41,269 nt of DNA. Source: Terriglobales bacterium (GTDB lineage: Bacteria; Acidobacteriota; Terriglobia; Terriglobales; Acidobacteriaceae). Within the stretch, counting starts at the first letter, position 1, and every line of letters starts with the position of its first letter. The stretch lies in contig DATHMF010000042.1 of assembly GCA_035487355.1 (NCBI GenBank), forward strand, positions 1 to 41,269, in the 5' to 3' direction. This document shows, piece by piece, positions 33,402 through 41,269 of this stretch. A program made the translations under genes and the position numbers. Below the pieces are notes generated by a model that was not told where the DNA came from, made no database searches, and saw nothing but the letters and a program-made list of their open reading frames with translations.

Positions 33402-35162
33402 TTACGCCAGCTCCAATTCAATCCTCTTCGTCTCCGGATCAAGCTTGGCGATGCGGAAGCTGCGAATCTGCCCGGTCTGGAGGGCTTCCGCTTTGGAAGC
33501 ACCGCTTGTAGAGCTGCCGCTACTCGGCAATGCACCGCCCTTCCAACGCGCCTGCAACATTGAAGTCAGCGAAGAGAGATCAGGTTTCAATTCGGGATTC
33601 GCCGATGATGTTCCCGTTTCGGGTTGCTGTTCTGCCGGCTTCTGCTTCGATATTGAGCATGTGGCCTGCACGCCTTCGCCCAACTCCACGCGTGCGTTTC
33701 CGCCGGAAACTTCGATCATGCGGCCGGTGACCATATCGCCTTGCTTGTGTTCGGCGATATATTCATCGAGGCTGCTGGGGACCATTTGCTTGATGCTCAA
33801 GCGCATGAGCCGCTTTTCTTTGTTGATCTCGAGCACCAGGGCCTTGACCGTTTGCCCGAGCCGCAATACGTCTTGCGGATGATTGATGTGCTTTTCGGCG
33901 CTGATTTCGCTGACGTGAATCATGCCCTCGACGCCTTCGGCGAGCTGCACGAAGGCCCCGAACTTGGTGACGCTGGTGATCGGTCCTTCGATCACTGAAC
34001 CCGCGGGAAACTTCTGCGTAACCTCGACCCAGGGATCGCCCAGTGCCTGCTTGAGTCCGAGGGAGATGCGGCGCTCGGCCGGGTTGACTCCCAGGATCAC
34101 CGCTTCCACGGTTTCGCCCGGTTTCACAAGGTCGCTAGGCCTGCGCACTTTTTTTGCCCACGACATCTCCGAGATGTGGATCAGCCCTTCGACTCCGGGC
34201 TCGAGTTCCACAAACGCTCCAAAGTCGGTTACGCGGGTCACTGCGCCGCGCACGCGCTCGCCGGTCTTATACTTTTCCGGCGCCGAATCCCAGGGGTGCG
34301 GCTGAAGCTGCTTCGTTCCCACCGAGATGCGCCGCTTTTCGGTATCAACCTTCAGCACCTTGGCTTCGATCTGCTGCCCGACCGTGAGCACGTCTGCCGC
34401 CTTGTTGATGCGGCCCCAGGCAATGTCGCCGACGTGCAGGAGCGCGTCAACGCCGCCGATGTCAACGAACGCGCCATAATCTGTCAGGCTGCGGACTGTG
34501 CCGTTCACGGTCTCGCCTTCCTTCAGTTCCGAGTAGCGGCGGTCTTTGGTCGCGCGCTCTTCTTCTTCGGCAATGGCGCGACGGTCCACGACCACGTCTT
34601 CTTCCGTGACATCGAGCTTGGTAATGCGGCAGCGGATCTCCTGCCCCACGAGCTTTTCCATCTCGGCGGCATCGCGCGTTCCGGTGCGCGAGGCCGGCAT
34701 GAAGGCGCGCACACCTACATCCACGCTGAGCCCGCCTTTAACCACTGCCATGACCGTTCCCGAAATGGTCGCTTTGTCGTTGAAGGCCTTCTCCAGCGAT
34801 GACCAATCCGTCGGCTGCTCGACCTTGAAGCGCGAAAGCTCGTAGTAGCCTTCGGGATCGCGTCCCTTCACTGAGACCGTAAGCTTGTCGCCGGGCTTCA
34901 CGGCTTCGCCGCCCTGGAAGGCCGTCAAGGGCAGAATGCCTTCGGTCTTGAATCCGATATCGAGAAACACCGACTCGGCGGAGACGGCAATCACTGTGCC
35001 TTCGCGTCCTTTATTGCCACCCTCTTCGGGCTTGCGCGAACGGCTCTTCTCGTACTGAGAAAGAATGTCTTTGAATGACTCGCCGGTTTCAGCGGGGGCT
35101 TCAGCGGCCGGTTGAGTTGATTCGGTTATCGGTTGGGATTCGGGAATGTTTGGGTTAGACAT
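33402..35162 (-). CDS. rpsA: 30S ribosomal protein S1
   Basis: The 586-residue product contains six S1 RNA-binding domains: about 55-110, 130-195, 215-280, 305-375, 390-460 and a degenerate sixth near the C-terminus. Typical motifs are DYGAFVDIGGVDALLHVGDI, DFGAFVELEPGVEGLIHISE and KFGAFVQLAEGVEGMIHVSE. S1 binds mRNA leaders on the small ribosomal subunit during initiation. The sixth domain is split by a ~65-residue low-complexity insert before QIRSFRIAKLDPETKRIELE. An acidic, Glu/Pro-rich N-terminal extension of about 50 residues precedes domain 1. A palindrome lies just upstream of the start (35189-35207). Confidence 0.95.
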   Translation of the reverse strand: MSNPNIPESQPITESTQPAAEAPAETGESFKDILSQYEKSRSRKPEEGGNKGREGTVIAVSAESVFLDIGFKTEGILPLTAFQGGEAVKPGDKLTVSVKGRDPEGYYELSRFKVEQPTDWSSLEKAFNDKATISGTVMAVVKGGLSVDVGVRAFMPASRTGTRDAAEMEKLVGQEIRCRITKLDVTEEDVVVDRRAIAEEEERATKDRRYSELKEGETVNGTVRSLTDYGAFVDIGGVDALLHVGDIAWGRINKAADVLTVGQQIEAKVLKVDTEKRRISVGTKQLQPHPWDSAPEKYKTGERVRGAVTRVTDFGAFVELEPGVEGLIHISEMSWAKKVRRPSDLVKPGETVEAVILGVNPAERRISLGLKQALGDPWVEVTQKFPAGSVIEGPITSVTKFGAFVQLAEGVEGMIHVSEISAEKHINHPQDVLRLGQTVKALVLEINKEKRLMRLSIKQMVPSSLDEYIAEHKQGDMVTGRMIEVSGGNARVELGEGVQATCSISKQKPAEQQPETGTSSANPELKPDLSSLTSMLQARWKGGALPSSGSSTSGASKAEALQTGQIRSFRIAKLDPETKRIELELA

Positions 35163-35188
35163 AATAGAGGTTACAGTTCTGTTGTGGG

Positions 35189-35207
35189 GTTATCTCAATA
35201 GGATAAC
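35189..35207. promoter_or_regulatory. Palindrome upstream of rpsA
   Basis: GTTATC-TCAATAG-GATAAC is a perfect 6-bp inverted repeat whose near edge is about 26 bases before the rpsA start, in the leader or promoter. It could be an operator or a leader hairpin for autoregulation; S1 in other bacteria binds its own leader, but this structure is not known to me. Confidence 0.4.
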
Positions 35208-35381
35208 ACCGTGCCTGAGCATCCGCTTTCGGACGGGGCCCCAGGGCGCTGCGGAATTTTTATTTGTCTATTTGTCGCCTTTACACTTATTTGTCACCTT
35301 TACTTTCCAAATTCGTCAATCGTGCGATACTCAGTCGGTCTTTTTTTTGACTCACCCGTTTCAAACAATAAAACGAGGACT

Positions 35382-37187
35382 ATGACTAACTCAAACGATC
35401 CATCCCTCTCAAGACGCAAGTGGCTTCACCTGGCCGCGGGAGCCACGCTGGGCTCGGGCTTGCTGGCCGTGACCAAAGCAGGAGCGGCAGAGACGAAACC
35501 GCAGACAACTCAAGCGGCTCATACGACTCACACAACGGCTGGCGGCCACGATCTTGGTGCGCGTACTTACAACATCCGCGACTTCGGCGCTAAAGGCGAC
35601 GGCAAGACGCTGGATACGGCTGCGGTGCAGGCGGCGATTGACATATGTAATAAAGATCAGGGCGGCACGGTGCTGGTACCCGCGGGCGTGTTCGTCATCG
35701 GAACAGTCGAGATGAAGAGTAACGTTACGCTGCACATCGCGGCGCAAGGCAAGCTGATGGGCAGTGACGACGGCAAGCAGTACCATGCCGCCGATGCTAT
35801 CCCGCTCAGTGGAGACTCGACGCTGGGCGACGGAAACGTCGGGCTGATCTTCGCCGTCGGGGCCGAGAACTTCACCATCGAAGGGCCGGGAACGATTGAC
35901 GGCCAGGGCACACAGTTTCGCAGTCCTACGCGCGGCGTTCCGCCGCCGTCGGGTCGCGGGGGCAACAATCGTCCGTATCATCTGCTATTTCATCAATGCA
36001 AGAATTTCACGGTACGCGACATCTATCTCTTCCAGGGCGCCTATCATTCGGTCCGCATCATTCAGAGCAGTTACGTGAAGCTGGATGGAATCCGCATCTA
36101 CAACCGCGTGAACCACAACAATGATGGGTTTCACTTCATCAGCGCGCAACACGTCCATCTCAGCAACTGCACGGTGGAATGCCAGGACGACGCCTGCGCC
36201 CTCTTTGGCAGTTGCAAGTTCGTCACCGTGACCAACTGCTCGTTCAGCACGCGCTGGTCGGTGTTTCGCTTCGGCGGCGGCGAGGCGGAAAACATTACGG
36301 TCTCCAACTGCCTCATCTATGACACCTACGGCTGCCCCGTCAAGATGCGCTGCGGACCGGGATCGCGTTTCGAAAATATTTCCTTCTCCAATCTGGTCAT
36401 GAAGAACGTGACCGGACCAATCTCAATCGGCCTGGGAGGAAACCGGCGGCGCCCGCCCCAGACTGAATCTCAGACCCAGGCCCAAGCTAACGGTCAGCCG
36501 GGTACACCACCCAGTGTTCCCACCGGCGCGCAGCTCGAAGATTCAGGCACGCCGCCGGGCCAAGGAGGGGTTGTCCGCAATATTACTTTCAGTGGAATTC
36601 GCGCTACTGTGACCGTTCCGGTACAGTTCCCCGATGTGCCGTTCACCAGCGGCTACAACCCGGGGGAGATCAAATCGTGCATCGCGGTCAACCGCTCCGG
36701 AGAGGGCGTGCTGGAGAACATCAGCTTCAACGATGTTCACGTCACCTTTGCGGGCGGTGGCACAGCAGAAGAGGCTGCAGTGCGCGACGTACCCAAGATC
36801 ACCGGAGAGTATTACGAAACCGGCGTCTTGCCGGCCTATGGCCTCTATGCTCGCAACGTGCGCGCGCTTACTCTAAGCAACGTACGCTTTGACGTAAGTT
36901 CGCCTGAGCTGCGGCCGGCGATGGTATTCGACCACGTGGAAGACGCCGCAGTGAATGGGTTCAGTGCACAAGCGAATCCGCGGGCTGAGTCGTTGCTGCG
37001 GTTCATTGAAACGCGAGACGTCTTGCTGAGCGCCGCGCGCGCGCTGACGCCGGCCGCGGTCTTCCTGCAGGTGGAAGGTGCGGACAGCCAGGGCATCACG
37101 GTTGACGGGGGCGATCTGTCAAAAGCAGCAACGCCGGTGGCCTTCAAAGCCGACGCTCCGCAAAAAGCTGTGAAGCTGCGTATTTAG
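35382..37187 (+). CDS. Tat-exported GH28-like (polygalacturonase-type) beta-helix enzyme
   Basis: The 601-residue product starts at the ATG at 35382 (GAGG upstream) with a Tat signal (LSRRKWLHLAAGATLGSGLL). The mature protein is a right-handed parallel beta-helix of the glycoside hydrolase 28 / pectate-lyase-3 type: YNIRDFGAKGDGKTLDTAAV, then GGTVLVPAGVFVIGTVEMKS, then ENFTIEGPGTIDGQG. Of the GH28 catalytic motifs, NNDG (246-249, usually NTDG) and DD (269-270) are present, but the usual G-HG loop is STRWS and RIK is VKM. A Pro/Gln-rich loop lies near 365-405. Substrate is probably a plant-type or other acidic polysaccharide; the divergent site makes this uncertain. Confidence 0.87.
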   Translation: MTNSNDPSLSRRKWLHLAAGATLGSGLLAVTKAGAAETKPQTTQAAHTTHTTAGGHDLGARTYNIRDFGAKGDGKTLDTAAVQAAIDICNKDQGGTVLVPAGVFVIGTVEMKSNVTLHIAAQGKLMGSDDGKQYHAADAIPLSGDSTLGDGNVGLIFAVGAENFTIEGPGTIDGQGTQFRSPTRGVPPPSGRGGNNRPYHLLFHQCKNFTVRDIYLFQGAYHSVRIIQSSYVKLDGIRIYNRVNHNNDGFHFISAQHVHLSNCTVECQDDACALFGSCKFVTVTNCSFSTRWSVFRFGGGEAENITVSNCLIYDTYGCPVKMRCGPGSRFENISFSNLVMKNVTGPISIGLGGNRRRPPQTESQTQAQANGQPGTPPSVPTGAQLEDSGTPPGQGGVVRNITFSGIRATVTVPVQFPDVPFTSGYNPGEIKSCIAVNRSGEGVLENISFNDVHVTFAGGGTAEEAAVRDVPKITGEYYETGVLPAYGLYARNVRALTLSNVRFDVSSPELRPAMVFDHVEDAAVNGFSAQANPRAESLLRFIETRDVLLSAARALTPAAVFLQVEGADSQGITVDGGDLSKAATPVAFKADAPQKAVKLRI

Positions 37188-37193
37188 ATAAAT

Positions 37194-37228
37194 AGGCTCG
37201 GCTTCCCATTACGGGACAGCCGGGCTTT
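37194..37228 (+). terminator. Hairpin after the GH28-like gene
   Basis: AGGCTCGGCTTCCC and GGGACAGCCGGGCTT form a strong stem with a short loop just after the TAG stop. A short TTTG follows, so it may act as a terminator. Confidence 0.5.
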
Positions 37229-37340
37229 GAAGATGGTGCTAAGTTGCCGTTGAGGTTGGGTTCGTATTGGCTTTTAGCGATTCTCTGAGGGTCTTTGCCT
37301 GAATCGCGAGCTTTGTCCAAGTGCTACCATTTATATATTC

Positions 37341-38030
37341 ATGAGAATCATGCTGTTCAGAATCGCCCTCTTAGTTTGTATCCCCTGGATGCTCTACGCC
37401 CAAGCTGCGAACAAGAAGTCTGCCGCTCCGACTCCTCCCTCCATTCCAGACGACAAGGGAAGCATTGTGGGTGGAAATACTTACAAGAACCCCGCTCTCG
37501 ACATGACCATCGCACTCACCGGCGAATGGGAGTTTCTGGACCAGGAGACAACGCGCCAGGCAGAAGGTATAGAAGACAGCCAAACCACTCCTCGTTCCGG
37601 ATGCCAGGGGCCGCTGTGTGGGACTCCGGAAATCAATATCGCGCTAAAAACGAAGCCGGAAGCGGCCGCAACAGCTCCGGCCGTGAGCACGATTTTTCTG
37701 GCGGGGTTCAAGTTAGCGCCGCAGTATCTCAATCGCGACCAGTATCCGCTGAAAAACTTTGCGGAAGTCATGTTGAACGGCAGTACGGGGAGCGCAGGCA
37801 TGGTTCCGGCGGACAGCTTAACTTCGATCCAACTGGGAGGAAGACCAGCCTATCGTTTGCTGGTGCGTGATCCGGATGCGGAAGCTTCACACGAAGCTGG
37901 TTATGTGGTGGAGTCGAACGGATACATCCTTTTATTAGTCGGGGCGACTTCAACTCCCGCTGATCTTCCCAAATTGCAATCGGCCATCGAGGGATTGAAA
38001 TTCACTCCTCCAGCGAAGCCGTCGCCGTAA
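37341..38030 (+). CDS. Secreted protein of unknown function
   Basis: The 229-residue product begins with a signal peptide (MLFRIALLVCIPWMLYAQA). It contains GGNTYKNPALDMTIALTGEW, a short Cys-rich loop (CQGPLCG), and ends with KLQSAIEGLKFTPPAKPSP. The 'YKNPALDMTIALTGEW' and late 'LQSAIEGLKF' parts resemble small periplasmic proteins with a single alpha/beta domain. I do not recognise a named family. Ordinary gene with typical codon use; no operon partner is certain. Confidence 0.65.
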   Translation: MRIMLFRIALLVCIPWMLYAQAANKKSAAPTPPSIPDDKGSIVGGNTYKNPALDMTIALTGEWEFLDQETTRQAEGIEDSQTTPRSGCQGPLCGTPEINIALKTKPEAAATAPAVSTIFLAGFKLAPQYLNRDQYPLKNFAEVMLNGSTGSAGMVPADSLTSIQLGGRPAYRLLVRDPDAEASHEAGYVVESNGYILLLVGATSTPADLPKLQSAIEGLKFTPPAKPSP

Positions 38031-38087
38031 CGTGATCCCATCACAGAGTGTTGCCGAGCGTGAGCCGCCCACGTATCATTACCAGCC

Positions 38088-38717
38088 ATGAATCATCTTG
38101 GCCCGGGAGAAGAAGAGCGCAGGCTCAGAGAGCAGTACGCGCAGATGAACGAAGATGAGCTTCAGGCGGTGGCCGACTACGGCTACGAACTGACGGAAAT
38201 TGCCAGAAGCACGCTCGAATCGGAGATTTCCCAACGCGGTCTGAACATCAAACTGAGAGATGCGCCCCCACCGGCTCCCGCTGCCGAAACGCTGGAATCC
38301 GACGACCTGTTAGATTCTCCTCTGGTGACGGTACGGGAAGCATCGGACTTGTCAGAAGCACACAGGCTGCAGGATATCCTCGACGCCGCCGGAGTGCCAT
38401 ATTGCTGGGGCCCAGACAATCTCGAAAACGTGGACGCGTTCAACTCCTCCTTGGACGATGGGCTCGCTCTCAAAGTTTGCACCGTTGACCTCGATCGCGC
38501 AGTCCGCGCACTCAATCTAGCCCCGCCACCGGAACCAGAGGAAACAGAAGAAGAAGACTACGTTGCCGTGTGCCCCAAGTGCCATTCTTCCGAAATCGTC
38601 TTTCAAGGCCGGGACGCAGAACCGGCAACGGGCTCCACGAATGACTCGAAGTTTAACTGGAGCTGCGATGCTTGCGGGCATCAGTGGAAGGATGACGGCA
38701 TCGAAGAGGAAGCCTGA
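38088..38717 (+). CDS. DUF2007-like and zinc-ribbon protein
   Basis: The 209-residue product starts with a helical segment (EEERRLREQYAQMNEDELQA), followed by a DUF2007-like domain (LVTVREASDLSEAHRLQDIL, LDDGLALKVCTVDLDRAVRAL), and ends with a zinc ribbon formed by CPKCHS and CDACGHQW. The acidic linker between them is Glu-rich. The protein is soluble and of unknown function; such DUF2007 proteins are sometimes called putative signal-transducing proteins. Confidence 0.8.
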   Translation: MNHLGPGEEERRLREQYAQMNEDELQAVADYGYELTEIARSTLESEISQRGLNIKLRDAPPPAPAAETLESDDLLDSPLVTVREASDLSEAHRLQDILDAAGVPYCWGPDNLENVDAFNSSLDDGLALKVCTVDLDRAVRALNLAPPPEPEETEEEDYVAVCPKCHSSEIVFQGRDAEPATGSTNDSKFNWSCDACGHQWKDDGIEEEA

Positions 38718-38836
38718 CGCCAATACCGTTCACTCGATTCGACCTCCCCAGCCTGTTTTTGCCAGATCAAGAACCAAAGTGTCATAAAATCGTTGGCTCC
38801 GCGTGTCATTCCAGATAGCACGGTATCCAGAACCGT

Positions 38837-39415
38837 ATGAGTGACCTCTACATTGACATCGCGAGTTCGATTGCTGCCGGGTTTCCGGCTTCGCGGGCCG
38901 AGCTTGCCGTGAGAGCGCGTGAGTTGGCCGGCCGCTGCTACCGCGAGGAACGCGACGCCATCTACCGGTATCTGGTCGCGCTGGGAACAAACCCAGCCGA
39001 GGCGCAGGACCTTACACAAGAGACATTCCTTAAGTTGTATGTCGCGCTGTGCAATCGCACGCAGATTGAAAATGTTCGGGCATGGCTGTTCACCGTGGCC
39101 TCTCGCCTGGCACTCAATCAAAGGCGCTGGTGGCGTTACCGGCCAGCAGCAAGCGAGGAGGACGTGGCCCGTTGGCTGCGCTCCGAAGCTGACCCGCAAG
39201 GCACGCCGGAAGAGGCACTGCTTCATCGCGAGAAAGCTTTACGCCTGGAGGCTGCGATTCGCGGGCTCTCTCCACAACAGCAGGCGTGCCTGCACCTGCG
39301 CGCCGAAGGCTTTCGCTATCGTGAGATCGCGGACATTCTCGCTGTTAGCCTGCCCACAGTGGCCGAGTTTCTGCGCAGAGCAATCGCAGGATTGAAGAAG
39401 GCTATGCATGAGTAG
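38837..39415 (+). CDS. ECF RNA polymerase sigma factor
   Basis: The 192-residue product has sigma region 2 (IYRYLVALGTNPAEAQDLTQ, then FLKLYVAL and VRAWLFTVASRLALNQRRWW) and region 4 (LSPQQQACLHLRAEGFRYRE, then ADILAVSLPTVAEFLRRAIA). It overlaps the next gene, a zinc-finger anti-sigma factor, by 8 bases, which is the normal arrangement for an ECF sigma and its regulator. It is a different ECF group from the one at 18556. Confidence 0.93.
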   Translation: MSDLYIDIASSIAAGFPASRAELAVRARELAGRCYREERDAIYRYLVALGTNPAEAQDLTQETFLKLYVALCNRTQIENVRAWLFTVASRLALNQRRWWRYRPAASEEDVARWLRSEADPQGTPEEALLHREKALRLEAAIRGLSPQQQACLHLRAEGFRYREIADILAVSLPTVAEFLRRAIAGLKKAMHE

Positions 39416-40943
39416 CGTGAAAATACATCCCGTTGATCAAACCGAGTTGCTGCTCTATGCGGAGGGCGAACTGGCAACCGGCGTCTGCAACCGGGTGCGC
39501 TCGCACATTACCGGCTGCCCCGACTGCCAGGCTGAACTCAAAAACCTGCAAAGCGGAATCAATACATTAATCCAGTTTCGCAGTGACTTCGCACTGCTCG
39601 TACCCGCTCCTGCACCGCCGGGCCGCTGGGAGCCGCTCGATGTGCGAATCGAAGCATGGGAGAGACGCTGGAAAGTGGGCTCTCTGCTGGAGGGCTGGCG
39701 CGCAATCTTGAGGCCCGGCTACGGCCTGGCAGCGATGGCGGTTGTGCTGGCGCTGACGGTAATTTGCTTCATCCTGCAACCTTGGCATGAGACTGTTTCC
39801 GCGAATGAACTACTGGCACGGGCAACTGTGGCCCAAAGCAAGAGTCTCTCGGGTGCGCAAGGACGCGTGATTCATGAACGGCTGCAGATTCGTCGCAAAT
39901 CGGGAGCGCATGGCCAGGACGCGGCGAACAACGATAAAGACAAGACCATCAACTATGAATCGTGGCAAGATGATTCACACCACCGCTTCCACGAAACTTC
40001 TTCTTCGGCTGAAATTACCGGCGAGCTGCAGCGCGTTTATCAGACCAACAATCTTGACTGGCAGTCGCCACTCTCAGCGACGGCGTATGCAAGGTGGCAA
40101 ACCTCGCTGGTCGAGAAACATGATTCGGTTGCGCGCAGCGGTTCGGCGGATTTGACCCTGACCACAGTGGCCAGCGGCCAGCCCGAGGGGGATGCCATTG
40201 GAAAAGCGCAGTTGGTTGTGAGTGCAACCGACTGGCTTCCCATTGCTGTGCACCTTTGGCTTCGCGACCGTGAGTACGAGATCAGCCAAGTAAGTTCTGA
40301 ATTGTTACCCGCCTCGCAGCTTGACTCTTCACTTTTTGGCACATCAGCCCCAGCGTTGCTGCGGGCTGCAGCGGCGGCGGCAACTCTGTCACCCAGCAGT
40401 CTGCCATCCAGCTTGAGACCAGCCAGCCCAAAGTCAGTTGAGCAAATTTCTGCACCTGTGATCGCATCTGCCCTAACACCTGCTTTTGTGCCTGAGCAAG
40501 CGGTCGCGGCAAACAGCAAAGCATCAACCGACGTTGCGGCCCCTGCTACTCTGCAAAACACACCCGATGCACCGAGTCATACTCTACCAGCGGCCCGAGC
40601 CGTAGCATCTGCGCCGGCATGGCCGTCTGCCATGGCTGCTTCGGGATCGCCAGTTCCTCGAACGCATGCATCAACAGGTATTACTCTGACGTTCGAACCC
40701 GACGACACTGAACCACTACTACCCGGATTGCAACCGCAAGGGACAACAGTAGCTCCGATGCTGGTCCCTGACCTTGCAAAACCGCGGCCGTTCAAGGCGT
40801 TCACCTCATCCACGGTAATTATCACCAACCCACAGCCACCGCCCCCGATGCATCTTTGTCCACTAAAGGCATTGGGAACTAAGCTCGGCATCCTCAAGCA
40901 GAGAAAAACCAAGCCGGTTGCATCTTCCAAGCCGGGAGGCTAG
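39408..40943 (+). CDS. Zinc-finger anti-sigma factor with long exported C-terminus
   Basis: The 511-residue product has an N-terminal zf-HC2-type anti-sigma domain (ELLLYAEGELATG then VRSHITGCPDCQAEL, with the H-x3-C-x2-C motif), a single membrane helix around 105-128 (GYGLAAMAVVLALTVICFIL) and a long outer part of about 380 residues. The first part after the helix may be folded; the rest is Ala/Pro/Ser-rich. It should hold the upstream sigma factor at the membrane until a signal reaches the outer part. The 8-base overlap with the sigma gene supports this. Confidence 0.88.
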   Translation: MSSVKIHPVDQTELLLYAEGELATGVCNRVRSHITGCPDCQAELKNLQSGINTLIQFRSDFALLVPAPAPPGRWEPLDVRIEAWERRWKVGSLLEGWRAILRPGYGLAAMAVVLALTVICFILQPWHETVSANELLARATVAQSKSLSGAQGRVIHERLQIRRKSGAHGQDAANNDKDKTINYESWQDDSHHRFHETSSSAEITGELQRVYQTNNLDWQSPLSATAYARWQTSLVEKHDSVARSGSADLTLTTVASGQPEGDAIGKAQLVVSATDWLPIAVHLWLRDREYEISQVSSELLPASQLDSSLFGTSAPALLRAAAAAATLSPSSLPSSLRPASPKSVEQISAPVIASALTPAFVPEQAVAANSKASTDVAAPATLQNTPDAPSHTLPAARAVASAPAWPSAMAASGSPVPRTHASTGITLTFEPDDTEPLLPGLQPQGTTVAPMLVPDLAKPRPFKAFTSSTVIITNPQPPPPMHLCPLKALGTKLGILKQRKTKPVASSKPGG

Positions 40944-41082
40944 CCGCAACTCTTCGCCAACTGTTTTAGCTGGCGGCCTTTCAACCTTAACCGAAATGCT
41001 ACTGAACTCAGCGGAGCGTGAAGTGTATCTGCGCGCTTCAACCACCTCGCTTGCTTCGAAATGGATGGATAAGGAGAATGCT

Positions 41083-41269
41083 ATGCTGCAAAGGTTTACG
41101 ATCATGCTGCTGATAGGGGCCTGCTGTTCGCCGGTGGTAGCGCAGAGTGCGCGTGGCAGCGATGGCTCCAAATTTGAACTGTTTGCCGGATACTCGGCGA
41201 ATGGTTATTTTGTGAATGAGTCATCTACCACTGCGGTGAGAGGGCAAAAGATTTCATCTTTCTTCACCG
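41083..41269 (+). CDS. Secreted, probably outer-membrane beta-barrel, protein (partial)
   Basis: An AAGGAG site precedes an ATG at 41083. The 62 codons visible encode a signal peptide (FTIMLLIGACCSPVVAQ) followed by FELFAGYSANGYFVNE, which is like the first strand of small outer-membrane barrels. The gene runs off the right edge. It may be controlled by the sigma/anti-sigma pair just upstream. Confidence 0.65.
   Translation, partial: MLQRFTIMLLIGACCSPVVAQSARGSDGSKFELFAGYSANGYFVNESSTTAVRGQKISSFFT

Overview
The window looks like a chromosomal segment of an Acidobacteriota bacterium, probably class Terriglobia. This rests on recall and style rather than a database search: very large secreted FG-GAP/beta-helix/Ig-like repeat proteins, Tat-exported glycoside hydrolase and ferritin-like proteins, egtBD, ECF sigma factors, and intergenic DNA full of dispersed palindromes and degenerate repeats. 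No rRNA, tRNA, CRISPR array or replication origin was recognised.

Layout. 1-5692 (-): a giant surface protein cut by the window edge. 6100-7951: two DUF6916-like genes and two paralogous GNAT acetyltransferases. 8329-10624 (+): egtB-egtD, ergothioneine synthesis. 10816-11192: a small membrane-protein gene broken at two C-runs. 11193-12722: a repeat-rich strip with REP-like palindromes, a lone SUKH gene, an IS-end-like remnant and a decayed REP-associated (RAYT) transposase. 12723-19233 (-): a co-oriented block reading ECF sigma factor, TatA, vanadium-haloperoxidase-like enzyme, Tat-exported ferritin-like protein, type III polyketide synthase, and a heme-type membrane flavoprotein with a 2Fe-2S domain. 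19397-20172: an array of ~206-bp repeats. 20173-22234: a complete IS1595-type transposon that has landed in that array, with inverted ends, an 8-bp target duplication and two passenger genes (a HEPN-like protein and a small basic protein). 22485-24818 (+): an unusual lipoprotein (discoidin-like, CXXCH, alpha-toroid, OmpA) and a DUF309 protein. 24910-29472 (-): a complete paralogue of the first giant protein. 29786-31555: TrmO, and two membrane proteins. 31818-32410: a second copy of the repeat family. 32389-35162 (-): DUF1684 protein and ribosomal protein S1. 35382-38717 (+): Tat-exported GH28-like enzyme, a secreted protein and a zinc-ribbon protein. 38837-41269 (+): ECF sigma factor, its zinc-finger anti-sigma partner, and the start of a secreted protein.

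The three most interesting points are: (1) the sigma-tatA-haloperoxidase-ferritin block next to a type III PKS and a dedicated redox protein, a plausible envelope system that makes and oxidises or halogenates a polyketide lipid; (2) the HEPN-carrying IS1595-type transposon whose insertion event can be reconstructed to the base; (3) the discoidin/CXXCH/toroid/OmpA lipoprotein, a domain combination I do not recognise.
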